Positions 52,485 to 63,205 of a stretch of 64,000 nucleotides of DNA are shown in pieces. Source of the stretch: Staphylotrichum longicolle (lineage: Eukaryota; Ascomycota; Sordariomycetes; Sordariales; Chaetomiaceae); NCBI GenBank assembly GCA_019096155.1, contig JAHCVI010000003.1, positions 1,736,001 to 1,800,000 on the forward strand, read 5' to 3'. The position numbers and the translations under genes were made by a program. The notes beneath the pieces were generated by a model. That model saw nothing but the letters and a program-made list of their open reading frames with translations, did no database searches and was not told the origin of the DNA. Each line of letters begins with the position of its first letter. The first letter of the stretch is position 1.

Positions 52485-55046
52485 ATGTCGTCCGCGCCCA
52501 CCATCAGGTCTGGCAAGGCCACCAAGAAGAAACCCAATCCAGTCCGCCGGATCATTAATCGTGAGGAGCGGGCCCGCGGAAAGTCTGTCGCGTCGTCTCC
52601 AGCCCTTCACGCCACCACTGCGGTAGAAACCTCCGGCCGACCCGTGTGCAAGAACCCTCAGTGCGACAAATCCGACGTTCGCGATGGAGCCTGCCAGAAC
52701 TGCGGCCGCGTTGTGTACGAGAGCAACATTGTCGCCGAGGTCACCTTTGGCGAGAGCTCAAACGGCGCTGCCGTCGTCCACGGTAGTTATCTGGCCGCTG
52801 ACCAAGGAGGCATTCGCCCAACCGCTGGCGGTCTTGCCTTTCGACGTGTCGCTGGTGCGGGTGCGAGCGAGGCGCGCGAACGCAGTCTCAGGGAGGCTAA
52901 GCAGCTTATGAACCAGTTCGCCCACCAGCTGCAGATTGCGCCTCATGTGGCCGAGAAGGGGTTTTCAGTCTACAAATTTGCTTCCAACAGCAACTTCATT
53001 CAGGGTCGCCGCAAGAACACGGTGGCTGCCGTTTGCCTCTACGCCGTCTGCCGGAAGGAGGATAACAACAAGGTCATGCTGATCGACCTGGCCGACATCA
53101 TCAAGACAGACGTCTTCCTGCTGGGCCGCAGCTACAAGGACTTGTTGAACGCGCTCCCTGACATGAAAGATGGCACCAAGCCCATCATAACTGAGGATCT
53201 CATCTTTCGCTTTGCCAGCAAGCTCGAGTTTCTACACGACACCAACAAGGTCGCGCTCTCAGCCATCCGGATCGCCCAGCGCATGCGTCACGACAACATC
53301 ACCCACGGCCGAAGGCCTGCCGGCATCTGTGGTGCGGCCCTGATCATGGCTGCGCGAGCACACAACTACCGCCGCACTGTCCGGGAGGTTGTCTATATCG
53401 CCAAAGTCACCATGACCACCCTCCAGGAACGCATGGAGGAGTTTGCCAATGTGCCCTCAGCTCAGATGACGATTCACGATTTCCATGAGGCCAAAGCGCT
53501 CCCAGAGGCTTCGCACGACCCTCCTTTTGTCTACAAGCAGTCCAAAGAGTGGCAGGAGAAGCACCCGAAGAAGGCCAAGAAGAGAAAGGCTACAACTCCT
53601 CAGACGAGCAGCCCAACTGACAATGGTCAGGAGCAGCAGGGCGCTTCCAAGCGACAGAAGACTACAGCAACTGACTCTCAGGCGGCTACCATCCCAATCG
53701 ACCCCGCCCTCCAGGCCGAGAATGTGCCCACCGACACGACTGCGCCGTCCGCAGCCGCGACATCTCAGCGTGATGGCTCCCCTGCTGTGACTGTCGACAA
53801 GGACGGCGTTGTCGTTCCTCCCCGCAAGCCCACCGAGGAGGAACTCTGCATTGCGAATGCTGCGACAGCAGACCTTGATGGACAGCTCGCGGACCTCGCT
53901 GACGAGTTTGGCGATTCCGAAGAGGAGGTCGATGAAGTTGAGGAGGAGGAAGTGGACCCAAGCAGCGAGATGGCCATGGCCGCAGCGCAGGGAATCCAGG
54001 TCCCCGGAATGGAGAACATGAAGGCTAAGCCGAGAAAGGCGGTTCCCGCTCCTGAGCAGGCCACCGAGGGCGACGACAATGCAGACGAGAACAGCAAGAA
54101 AAAGAAGGAGAAGCCGAAACTGCGTATCGACGAGGAGTGGGAGATGGACGAGGCCAACCTAGAGCAAGAAATGCAGGGACACCTCAACGATCCCGCCATG
54201 CTTGGTGCCACTGCTGTCGTCACAAGAGATATTGAACAGCGACAAGAGCTGGAGGCTATTGCTCATGCGAACCGATCGCTCCCCGCTCCGCCCGTAACCA
54301 ACAATGACGACATTCCCGTCGACAACACCGCTGGAGCTAGCGCAGCTCAAACCGCCCTTCCCAGCCCCTGGGCGGCCCCACCCTCCAAAGTCTCAGACGA
54401 CCCCATTGTCCACGAAGACGAGTTCAAGGATGACCCAGAGGTCATGTTCTGCAAGCTCGCCGAGAAGGACGTGCTGCTCAAGGAGATGATCTGGGCCAAC
54501 CACAACAAGGATTACATGCGCAAGGTGCAGCAGAAGATCTTCGAGGCCAAGGTGTCGCAGAACAACCCGCCCAAGCAGAAGCGCAGCCGCCCCCGCAAGC
54601 CGCGCATCGGAGAAGGTCAGGCAACCCCGGCGGGCTCGGCCACCGAGGCGGCGCAGAACATGTTGCGCACTCGCGCCATCAGCACGAAGCTCGACTACTC
54701 GCGCATGGGCAACCTCTTTGAGTTTTCCAAGCGCGGCCCCGGCAGCACGTACGGCGGCGCCAGCTCGGTCGGCAGCCGCAGTGCGCTTCCCAGTAGCGCT
54801 GGGAGCGACGCCGGCAGCGATCTTGAGGGTGACGCAGGCGCGCTGACCCCGACACCCGCGACGACCGCAACGTCTGCGCTTACCGCACAGGAGAGGGCCG
54901 CCAAAGCGCTTGCGCCTCCCGAGGAGGAGGAGGACGAGGAGCAAGACGACGGGTTCGGCGGCGAGGAAGGCTTCCAGGATGAGACATATGGCGAGGACGA
55001 CTTTGATCCTTTTGGCGATGGTAATGGGGGCGATGATGAAGAGTGA
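52485..55046 (+). CDS. BRF1: TFIIIB subunit BRF1
   Basis: RNA polymerase III initiation factor (TFIIB-related factor), which with TBP and Bdp1 forms TFIIIB on tRNA and 5S genes. One exon, 853 residues. A basic N-terminal extension (KATKKKPNPVRRIINREERA) precedes the zinc ribbon with Cys at about 55, 60, 70 and 73 (RPVCKNPQC, DGACQNCGRVVYESNIVAEV). Two cyclin-type repeats follow: LREAKQLMNQFAHQLQIAPH with YKFASNSNFIQGRRKNTVAA, and ITEDLIFRFASKLEFLHDTN with RRPAGICGAALIMAARAHNY. A long acidic, low-complexity middle region leads to the conserved TBP-binding block near residue 645 (CKLAEKDVLLKEMIWANHNK). The C-terminus is acidic. The N-terminal extension of about 50 residues before the ribbon is longer than in yeast. 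No lesion seen. Confidence 0.95.
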   Translation: MSSAPTIRSGKATKKKPNPVRRIINREERARGKSVASSPALHATTAVETSGRPVCKNPQCDKSDVRDGACQNCGRVVYESNIVAEVTFGESSNGAAVVHGSYLAADQGGIRPTAGGLAFRRVAGAGASEARERSLREAKQLMNQFAHQLQIAPHVAEKGFSVYKFASNSNFIQGRRKNTVAAVCLYAVCRKEDNNKVMLIDLADIIKTDVFLLGRSYKDLLNALPDMKDGTKPIITEDLIFRFASKLEFLHDTNKVALSAIRIAQRMRHDNITHGRRPAGICGAALIMAARAHNYRRTVREVVYIAKVTMTTLQERMEEFANVPSAQMTIHDFHEAKALPEASHDPPFVYKQSKEWQEKHPKKAKKRKATTPQTSSPTDNGQEQQGASKRQKTTATDSQAATIPIDPALQAENVPTDTTAPSAAATSQRDGSPAVTVDKDGVVVPPRKPTEEELCIANAATADLDGQLADLADEFGDSEEEVDEVEEEEVDPSSEMAMAAAQGIQVPGMENMKAKPRKAVPAPEQATEGDDNADENSKKKKEKPKLRIDEEWEMDEANLEQEMQGHLNDPAMLGATAVVTRDIEQRQELEAIAHANRSLPAPPVTNNDDIPVDNTAGASAAQTALPSPWAAPPSKVSDDPIVHEDEFKDDPEVMFCKLAEKDVLLKEMIWANHNKDYMRKVQQKIFEAKVSQNNPPKQKRSRPRKPRIGEGQATPAGSATEAAQNMLRTRAISTKLDYSRMGNLFEFSKRGPGSTYGGASSVGSRSALPSSAGSDAGSDLEGDAGALTPTPATTATSALTAQERAAKALAPPEEEEDEEQDDGFGGEEGFQDETYGEDDFDPFGDGNGGDDEE

Positions 55047-56195
55047 AGGGCTTGGATCGGACGGGTCTTGGCAATTGCTTGTCAGAGGTCAGGCTTTGCT
55101 TTGTAACATAGCGGGTTGGGAACGGTTTGCGTGTTTTCTGATACCCGATGTGTAGAGTTTGTAGATTTGGGTGGGCAACCACGCAGCGGTGGCATCCGGT
55201 GTCGTGTCTGCGGGCACGACAATAGAAGTGATGCCTCTTCATGATGATCCGCATGGGCTTGCACCTCTGAGGTCTAAGTTCTGAAACGCACACTGCACAC
55301 AGAGGCAGTTGCAGCAGGTCCACTACCCCTGAAACGGCAGCTCGACGCGGAGCACGGTTGCTTGGACCGGTTTTGATGGTGAATCACAAACTGTCGCATC
55401 CCCCCCAGCCCGTGCCCAGACACGACATGCCCGTGTCCCTCAGGGTGCCGAGACACCCGATCGACGACGGCCCTCTATAAATACGACCTGCCCGTCTCCT
55501 CTCTCTTGGCAAGCTGCCGTGCTTCGACGATCGTGGTGCTTGGGGTGCTCGCCAAGATGTCTTGGCTGCGGGCCAGTGTATCACCCGCCAAGCAGCCCCC
55601 AGCTCTGCGACCGCTGCCAAGCCGAGATCTTATACCAACGCGTCCCTTACCCGCGACGACTTGCCCTGTCCCCCCGAAGGCTTGTTGTCGCCAAGACGCG
55701 CGAGAACCGGCGCAGCGTGATTCAGATCTGGGTGTTTCCTGATTATGTCTACACAGGACATGGTCCCTTGTTTGTCCGGGTGCTTATTCTAGAACGCCGT
55801 GTCTCTCCCTGGTCAATGGACGGTTCCAGGCCGACGTCGCCAGATGCTTGGCTGCGAGCATGGACATCCTCCTCCCCTTTGCCCATATCTAACCCATCCT
55901 CCAGAAAGTCGTACGATTCTCCTTTCCTCTCCTTCCCTCCCCTCTGACCTCTCCCACCTCTCTCACCCGTCGTCCACTCTCCCGATCAACCTCACCCACC
56001 TGAGCTGGACTCACACCCCTTTCACTTCATCCGTCCATCTCTTCTCCGGGTCTGGTTACCCACCACTTTCTATTACCTAACTTAATCCCACCCTTCCAGT
56101 TTGTTTCCATCCCCCGCGCCCTCACGTTTCCATACCTCCTCACCTCACCACCAACAAACAAACAAAAAAAAAAAAAACAAACGAAGTCGACAAAG
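55047..56195. other. Intergenic region upstream of the small secreted protein gene
   Basis: About 1.15 kb. A TATAAATA element lies at 55476-55483. The 62-codon frame starting at 55556 and the longer overlapping frame to 55947 have no recognisable product. CT-rich sequence fills 55860-56100, and an A-rich CAAACAAAAAA leader lies just before the ATG at 56196. Confidence 0.5.
55476..55483 (+). promoter_or_regulatory. Candidate TATA box
   Basis: TATAAATA in a GC-rich context, 710 bases before the ATG at 56196. It could drive that gene with a long leader or an unrecognised transcript. Confidence 0.4.
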
Positions 56196-56674
56196 ATGCA
56201 TCCCCCAACCCTCCTCACCACCATCCGCCTCCTCCCCCTCCTCGTCGCCACCGCCGCCCTCGCCCTGCCCCTCAACATCAACCTCGGCGCGTACTCGCCC
56301 GCCCTGGTCGTCGGTGATGGCGCCATCTCGTTCGAGGGCGCAGAAGAGGGCGGTGCTGCGGGCGGTGGTGCCGAGGGAGCGGGCGTGGCGCAGATTGTCA
56401 ACGCGCTGCAGGGCGCGGCCGTGAGCGGTGGTGCGGCGGCTGGCAATGCCAATGCTGCTGCTGCTGCTGCGGGTGCGGGTGCGGGTGGTGGTGGGCCGGG
56501 GGTGGTGCAAGCTGCTGCGGTGCCGGTGGTGGTGGATGCGCCGACGGGGATTTTGGATGATCCGGTAGGTTTCTTTGGATTTGATGTTTTACTTGAGTAA
56601 TGATGTGCAGCACTGATTGACGAGGATGACAGACTGCTGCGCTGCCGACGCCGGGGTCGGCAAAAGATTCTTGA
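56196..56674 (+). CDS. Small secreted Ala/Gly-rich protein
   Basis: Predicted secreted protein of 136 residues with no recognised family. Exon 1, 56196-56564, begins with a signal peptide (MHPPTLLTTIRLLPLLVATA, then ALALP) with cleavage likely after ALA. The mature part is Ala/Gly/Val-rich with short acidic patches and no cysteine: NINLGAYSPALVVGDGAISF, then Ala and Gly runs, then a VVQAAAVPVVVDAPTG segment. Without splicing the frame ends soon after (56600). Splicing a 68-base intron (56565-56632, with a GTAGGT donor and a CTGAT-type branch site) gives the shorter tail DDPTAALPTPGSAKDS, which I prefer. A-rich sequence precedes the ATG. The role is unknown; low complexity argues for a structural or wall protein. 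Confidence 0.6.
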
Positions 56675-57130
56675 TCCGAGGCCTTAAGGGGGGTGGTCTC
56701 CCGTCGTCTGCGGTCCTTTAGAAGCATGAATGGGGACCTGGGGAATCTTGAGGTCCCCGCTTGACCACCGTCGAGCGTGTTAACGACCGCTCTGCGAATG
56801 AGGAATCGTGGTCGAGGAGTCTGAGAGGCGAAGGCGTGACGAGGTGAATCTGGAGATGAGGATCATGAAAATGAGTTGTGATCTCGAACACAAACAGTGG
56901 CCAATATGGAACTAAGATACACGGTAGACTTTTGGCGTTACACATTTGCGGTGTTTGGGAAGGGCTGTGGAGGGGTGTGAAGTTTGATCGGGTTCTGCTG
57001 GATGGGATATGCCTATGGTCAGGTGGCCAAGGTACCTTATTGTTTCACACGCGGATTCCACGTTTAACCCGGTATGTGCCTGCTATGAGTCGGAAGTAAG
57101 CCGGCAAAACGCTCTTCAATACCAGTCTAT
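56675..57130. other. Convergent 3' flanks
   Basis: About 455 bases, relatively AT-rich, with no supportable gene. Confidence 0.5.
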
Positions 57131-59346
57131 TCAAAACACATCAAGGTCCGATACATCATCCCAGCTCAGCCAACCTCCGACCTCGTCCATGGCATACATA
57201 TCCCGCTCCCACTCGGCCGCCGCCGTCTCCGCCAGTGCAGTCCCAGTAAAAGACATCTGCACTCCGTGGCTCTGATACGGCTCCTGTCCGGCGAAGGCGT
57301 CGACCGCGTCTTCTCCTGTTTTCTCCTGTTGGACCGAGCTCCATCCGCTGCCCGTCGTGTCCCCCGCCTGCTCTTGCATCTGCCTCCGCCGATGTACCCT
57401 GGCGTCGCTCGCCAGCTCGTTCAGGCGGTGCCACGCGACTTCCTGCCGGACGAGTCCGGAAGCCCCTCGAGCAGACCGCGGGCCAGCTCCCACGCCTGCT
57501 CGGAGACGGGCGTCCACGGCAGCTGGCACACGTGTATAAAGACGGACCCCACGGCCCGCCACGGAAGCTGCCCCGCAGGTGCCATCGCCAGCGGTCCCAG
57601 GCCGGCTTTTGGGAGGAGCACAAGTCTCGGGTCGCTTGGATGACGGCGACGGATGCGGCGAAGAACCGTGCGCGGGTCGAGACTCCGGGCGGTCGTCTCT
57701 GGTCCGGCGGATATGCTGTCTGCAGAGTTCTGCTTCTATCTTGGCAAAGAAGAGCTCCGTCATTGCGGTGAGGAATGATGCAAACGCGGCGTCTGTGGGT
57801 GTCTGCTCCGACAAGTATGTGCGTTTGATATGTGTCTTGGTGGCGTACATTTGTTGCAGTTGGAGATCCAAGGGCTGCTCGCAAGTTTGGCGGAGAGAGT
57901 TCCGCAGCCGCCAGATCTCGCATCGGATGACACTCAGTGTCGTCGCTGTCAATCGCTGATGCCCTTCGTCTGGATTGTTACTCGTGGCAGCGGGCGTCTC
58001 AGCGAGACGCTGATCGTCTGCATTCACTGGCATCCGAGTTGTGAACGAGTCGTCTGATACTATACAACCACCAGGCGTGTTGAGGCTCTGCCCGCGCGAG
58101 TCTAGGAAGAGAATATGCCACCAGAGTCGCCGTCGGGTCTCAGCATCGAGGACTGTGGGATCTGATTTGTGTGATGACGGACCGAGCGGGTCTCTGTGCA
58201 AACCCATGCGAGTCGCTATCCGCACCAGAATGCCAACGAGGTTGCTCGCCAACTCGCCGTCTCCGATGTGCGGGAGGATAAAGAGATAGATGGTCAGTGC
58301 TTGGACGACGACGACGTCCTTGGTCGTTGCAAACTGCGCGTGGCCGAGCGCCCTCTCTGTCTTGAGCCGCAGACAGGACACCAGCTCGCTTTTCGAGACT
58401 CGGAAGCTGTCCGAGACGTCGTCTGCGTCGAGTGATACAATGGCGGCGAGACAGACAGCTAACAGCAGGGCCTGGAGACCGTGGCTCTGGTGGTCCAATT
58501 TGCCTTTGGCCTGATTGATGATTGTCTCGACACTTGGCACATGGAGGACTTTGATGAACGGGTCGACATTGTCCACATACGTTCTCCACAAAAAGGGTAC
58601 CTGAGATGGCAGCGGGTAGGGCAGGTCTTCTTGTGCGGCAGGGGCGCATGGAGTTCCAACGACATATCCGTGGCAGTGAGCAGTTGCCCAAACGCCACCA
58701 GTCATGTGTTGGATGTCCCTTGTGGGCTCGGGCTCGTCCGAGCCGTCCTCTATGGCCTCGAAAATGTGATTCACCTACTCGGCTGAGCAACAGGACGCCA
58801 GATCCTGACGGGCGAGACACCCACCTCATCGCAAAAGACGGACCAAAAGCCACTGTCCAGGCGTGGTCCCAAGCCCTGGTCAACCACTAGCCGCCCAAAA
58901 TCCTCGTAGATTTCTGTGCCCGCCGTCAAGGGCGTCTTGCTCGTCGACGTCGATGCCGTGGCTGAGGCCGGTCCCGACGGGGTGGACGACCCCAATCCTG
59001 GCAGCCCCAGGAGCTGATTACCGGCCCCGGAGACCCCGTCCTCCAGCTGGCCCGAAAGCTCAGTGACGAGGTCTTCGAGACGCCGGAGGCGGCCGAGGAG
59101 CTCTACCTGACGTTGTGACGGCGACTGCCTGGTGGCGGTCGGGTCCCTGCTGCGGCGGGGGAGGCGGCCGGTGACGGGAAAGTGGCACTCGGTGTTGTTG
59201 CGGACACAGTTGGCGCACGGGTCGCGGCGGTCGCACTTGACCTTGCGACGGCGGCAGGTTGCACAGCTCCAGATTCGGAGGCCGCTGTCTTCATGGCCGG
59301 GAGTGGCAGTGGTAGCAGGAGGGGCTTGATGACCTTGTGGAGACAT
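57131..59346 (-). pseudogene. Zn2Cys6 transcription factor with four frame breaks
   Basis: Fungal binuclear-cluster regulator. ATG at 59346. The DNA-binding domain is intact: WSCATCRRRKVKCDRRDPCA and NCVRNNTECHF give the six-cysteine CX2CX6CX5CX2CX6C pattern. A linker and Leu-rich helix follow (LLGRLRRLEDLVTELSGQLE). The fungal regulatory (MHR) domain then appears: PFLWRTYVDNVDPFIKVLHV, SHGLQALLLAVCLAAIVSLD, LGHAQFATTKDVVVVQALTI and RRRLWWHILFLDSRGQSLNT. The frame changes by one missing base at about 58771-58778 (after WRPVAQPSR), 57684-57710, 57568-57575 and 57441-57462. Between the last three, good homology continues in each new frame (STRARFFAASVAVIQATRDL; GQLPWRAVGSVFIHVCQLPW; RQEVAWHRLNELASDARVHR). 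It is either a decaying gene or a stretch of uncorrected deletions. It is divergent from the AIF-like gene, a common regulator-enzyme arrangement. Confidence 0.78.
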
Positions 59347-59892
59347 GGGTGACTTGAAAGTTCAAGCTCGGTGGCACGCGGAGGTCCAATTTGGTCGACT
59401 TTTATGCGTAAGACCAGGAATGATGCTGGTCTGTGGGGTTTTGTGGATTTGTCTGGGACTCGGGTTCAAATCTCAAGCCCTCCCAGAACGAACCGTGAAT
59501 GACGGGAGTAGCGGAAGAGTAAGCGGCGGATGGAGTGGGGCAGCTCGGACACGGAGCTCGGCCCTGAGCTAACCCCTGTCCTCCGTCCCGCCCCCTGACC
59601 GACCCCTGACCAACCTCCTGGCCGAAGCTCCGACCGAACCCACCACGGAGGTGGCCGGGCGAGATCCGTCAAGTGAAGCAGAAGCCCCGAGAACGTGAGG
59701 ATGCGGAACAGAAATTGACGAAACATGCCGACACCGAGCAGACTATGTCACTGCGCTCGGTCGAGGCGCGATTCGGCACGTTTATACCCCTCCCGCAACG
59801 ACCCAGCTCTTAAAGGGGAACAAGACGGTCCCGGTGCCTCTTCTAAGATCTGAAGCACAAACTTCATTCAGTTTACAGGACTACAACACGCC
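59347..59892. promoter_or_regulatory. Divergent promoter region, Zn2Cys6 regulator / AIF-like oxidoreductase
   Basis: 546 bases between the two start codons. A TTTATACCCC element at 59781-59790, 103 bases before the flavoprotein ATG, is a plausible TATA box. Several CGG triplets, the half-site class bound by Zn2Cys6 factors, occur here, but none forms an obvious spaced pair by eye. Confidence 0.5.
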
Positions 59893-61190
59893 ATGACCCA
59901 GACGGTCGTCATCCTCGGTGCTGGCTGGGCCGGCCTGCCGCTCGCCCACAAGTTGCTCAAGTACACGGCGCCCAAGACCAGTCTCAAGGTCTTCCTCGTC
60001 ACGCCCAACAGCTATTTCTTCTGGAACGTCGCCGCCACGCGCGGTCTCATCCCCGGAGAGATTCCCGATGACGACCTGTTCCTGCCCATCGAACCAGGTT
60101 TTCGCCGCTATCCCGCCGACGCCTTTGAGCTGGTTCTCGGCCGCGCAGAGCGTATTGACGACGCGGCCAGCACAGTGATGGTTCTCACCAACGCCGGTGC
60201 AGCACGAGAGCTTGCCTACACCCACTTGGTTATTGCCACGGGTTCACGACTCACCAGCGGGCTGCCCCTGAAGCCCCTTGGCAGCGACGAGCAGACCCTC
60301 ACCGCCTGGCGCGCTCTGCAGAATCGTGTCGGCGAGGCACAGTCGATCGTCATCGGCGGCGCGGGGCCGACGGGCGTCGAGGTCGCCGGCGAACTGGCTG
60401 CCAAGTACGGCTCAACAAAGACCATCACGCTCGTCAGCAGCGGCAGCAAGCCCTTACTCTCAGACGGGACCAGCAGCACTGCCCACACCGCTGGCACCGC
60501 TGGCACCGCTGGCACCCCTAGTCCCTCACTCATCACCACCATCGAAACCGACCTCCAAACCCTCGGCGTGCGTCTCATCCGCAACGCCCGCGTCACCAAG
60601 GACGAACACCACCAACCACCACCCAACGCCGCTGGACCCGATGCCTCCTCCGCCTCCACCCTTGCCTCCAGCCCCTCACCACAACACCACAAACTAACCC
60701 TCTCCAACGGCGCGGTCCTCACCACCGACCTCTACCTGCCGCTGCACGGCGTTCAGGTCAACACGGGCTTCGTCCCGCCGCACCTCCTCGACGCGCGCGG
60801 CAACGTGCGCCAGGACCCGCGCAGCCTGCGCGTCGCCGGCACCGACAACCTCTGGGCGCTCGGCGACGTCGGCGACGCCGAGCCCAAGCAGCTGACCGTC
60901 ACGGACGCGCAGGTCGTCCACGTGGCGGCGGCGCTGCATGCCGTGTTGACGGCCGCCGACGGTGGTGGTACTGATGGTGGTGGTGGTGGTGGGGTGGAGG
61001 TGCCGGTGTATGTGCCCGAGAAGAAAACCATGTTGTTCCTGGCGCTGGGCAGGAAAGTTCGCGACGGGCCAGATTGGAGCGTGGAGGCTGTGGCGGTTTC
61101 TGGTGGCGTGGGGTCAAGGGGAGGAGGCTGTTTGTGGATACGGCGGAGGCGTATGTGGGAGGGACGAGGTTGAGGCATGCCGCGATGTAG
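59893..61190 (+). CDS. AIF/FSP1-like FAD-dependent NAD(P)H oxidoreductase
   Basis: Pyridine nucleotide-disulphide oxidoreductase of the AIF/AMID/FSP1 class, reducing quinones or other acceptors with NAD(P)H. The uninterrupted frame runs 59893-61173 (426 residues). The FAD Rossmann motif is at the N-terminus (VVILGAGWAGLPLAHKLL). It is followed by NSYFFWNVAATRGLIPGEIP, the THLVIATGSR motif, the second nucleotide-binding motif SIVIGGAGPTGVEVAGELAA, and NLWALGDVGDAEPKQLTVTD near the C-terminus. A Thr/Ala/Ser-rich insert splits the middle domain. After KKTMLFLALGRK the frame departs from the family. The expected tail (GKFATGQIGAWRLWRFLVAW, then RRLFVDTAEAYVGGTRLRHA) is read in the other two frames and stops at 61190, as if one extra base were present near 61050 and another near 61119. 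Location and acceptor are unknown. Confidence 0.88.
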
Positions 61191-62259
61191 GGTAGTCAGC
61201 TTTGGATGTGATGGAGTGAAACCGGCGTGTTGTTGTTGTTGTGGAGGGGTGGTGAGGGAGATTGAGGGCTGGTTGGGTCTGAGGTCGGTGAATTTTGCCG
61301 GCCGTTCGGTTTTCGCGTACCCAGAGCCAGATATGCACATATCTTACTCGGTGTTTGAGCGCACTGGGTACCTTAACTTCCCCCATTCTCGGCGGCCAAT
61401 GCCGTGGCCATGTGGCGTTTTGTTTCTCACCAAAAAACGAGACGGCGGGATGTGTTTCGAATATATCAGATGACCATCCCAATGAGATGGTCCGAAACAC
61501 GGTGCCCTTTGCTGTGACAGTGACACAAAACTCCGGCTGCGCCCCTCGGCGGCACTGGTGGGTGTGCCTCATCTGAACTTGACAGCCAAGACTCTTGATG
61601 GGCTGGAGTCTGGGGAAATCACAGGTAAGCTTTGATCAGCGGCACAGGATCTGAACTCAGAGGTGACCAACAAACAGGTCAACAAGTCAAATCAATCGCA
61701 AAAAAAGACGGAACATTCCCGGAGGGAAGCCAACACAAGTCGGGCACCCCCTAACGGGTTTGGCGATGAACAACAGAGCAACTATCATCTTCCCTTGGTC
61801 TGCTTTCTTCTCGGAGTCTTTGACGTCAGGCATGCAAGTTGGGTCTTCGATAGTGTCCAGAGCTAGCAGGCCGGCCGGCTCATAACCCCAGCACCAGGCA
61901 TGCCCTACAGCATGCAACCCACTTCGTAGCCCACCGAGTTGGAAATCGTCGTATCTTTTTTGTTTCAACCTTACCCATTACCCCTAGCTGAAAGCCAAGT
62001 GATCTGATGATCGAGGTCTCCGTTCACCCGCCGGCCGGCTCTGGCGACGACATGTACGATGCACAGTATATAATGACAATGTTTCAATGCCGATCATCTG
62101 CTTTTCTTCCTCGTCTCCATTACCAGTATCAAGGCCTTTTTGATCATCATCAAATACGACTGAGCGAAGTTTCGTCACTTGATTTCATTGTCTGTCTTAG
62201 AACCTCATCGTCTCCTTTTGGATAGATCATCACCCTTTTTGAACCCACAAGCCGGTACT
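61191..62259. other. Intergenic, AIF-like 3' flank and GH16 promoter
   Basis: About 1.07 kb with no supportable gene. It holds a TATA box at 62067-62074 for the GH16-type gene. Confidence 0.5.
62067..62074 (+). promoter_or_regulatory. TATA box of the GH16-type gene
   Basis: TATATAAT about 190 bases upstream of the ATG at 62260. Confidence 0.5.
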
Positions 62260-63205
62260 ATGGTGGCACTCGATCCGTCTTTGTTGCTCAAGCTTTCCGT
62301 CTTGGCCCGGGCCGGCTTCAACACCGTCTGGAACGGCACGTTTGAAGGCGAGGCTGGCAAGGCCGTGGACACAGCCACATGGAATATCATCACCAAGTCA
62401 GCCCCCTTGTTCCCAGCCCCCACCCAGTTTCATTCAGCCCTGCTCTAACTATTGCTGGACAGCGTTAATTACAACAACGAGCTGCAAGAGTACACCACGT
62501 CCACCGAGAACATCCAGCTCTCCGGCAATGGCACCCTCCTGATCATCCCGCGCAAGTCCGCCTCCGGCCAATGGACGTCCGGCCGCCTCGAGTCCACTGC
62601 CAGCTACACCCCGGGCGGAGGCAAGGTGACCCGTTTCGAGTCCATGCTCCGCTTCGGCGACAGTCCCAAGGACAAGCAGAAGGGCGTCTGGCCGGCCTTC
62701 TGGATGCTGGGCGAGTCGTCGCGGCAGGGCACGCCGTGGCCCGAGTGCGGCGAGCTGGACATCATGGAGCGCATCAACGGCGACGCGCAGGGCCACGGCA
62801 CGCCGCACTGCGGGCCGGGCGACATGCCGTGCGGCTTCATGACCAAGACGGTCCCGCTGCCGGACAACGGCTGGCACAACTGGGCGCTCGAGGTCGACCG
62901 GACGAACGCGGACTGGCAGCAGCAGACGATTACCTGGTTCCTGGACGAGACCAAGTACAACAGCGTCACGGGGGCGGACATGAAGGAGGAGGCGATATGG
63001 AAGTCGGTGGCGCATTCGCCTCTGTTTTTCATTGTGAACGTGGCGGTGGGAGGTAACTGGTAAGTTGTCCGCTTATTTGTCTCTTGTGAAAAGCGGAAGG
63101 GAGAACTGACAGAGACAACGCAGGCCAGGTAATCCGGACGATAAGACGCTTGATGGCATGAATAGCATGATGGAAGTCAAGTCCATTATGGTGTCCGAGA
63201 AGTAG
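62260..63205 (+). CDS. GH16-family endo-beta-glucanase-like protein, no clear signal peptide
   Basis: Glycoside hydrolase family 16 protein (laminarinase/lichenase-like), 271 residues. Exons 62260-62396, 62463-63059 and 63124-63205 join in phase with 66- and 64-base introns. The fold signature is complete: FNTVWNGTFEGEAGKAVDTA, NYNNELQEYTTSTENIQLSG, SGRLESTASYTPGGGKVTRF, GVWPAFWMLGESSRQGTPWP. The active site is ECGELDIMERING, holding the nucleophile and acid/base Glu in the ExDxxE pattern at about residues 142-151. Then come GWHNWALEVDRTNADWQQQT, PLFFIVNVAVGGNWPGNPDD and a final helix-like SMMEVKSIMVSEK. The N-terminus MVALDPSLLLKLSVLARAG is only weakly hydrophobic and no convincing signal peptide is seen, unlike typical secreted GH16 enzymes. 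Confidence 0.88.

Noticed and set aside
55519..55947. Open frame downstream of a TATAAATA element, with a CDRCQAEILYQR segment.
   Set aside because: No ATG at its start, no known domain, and the Cys pattern is too short to call a zinc site. Probably leader sequence.
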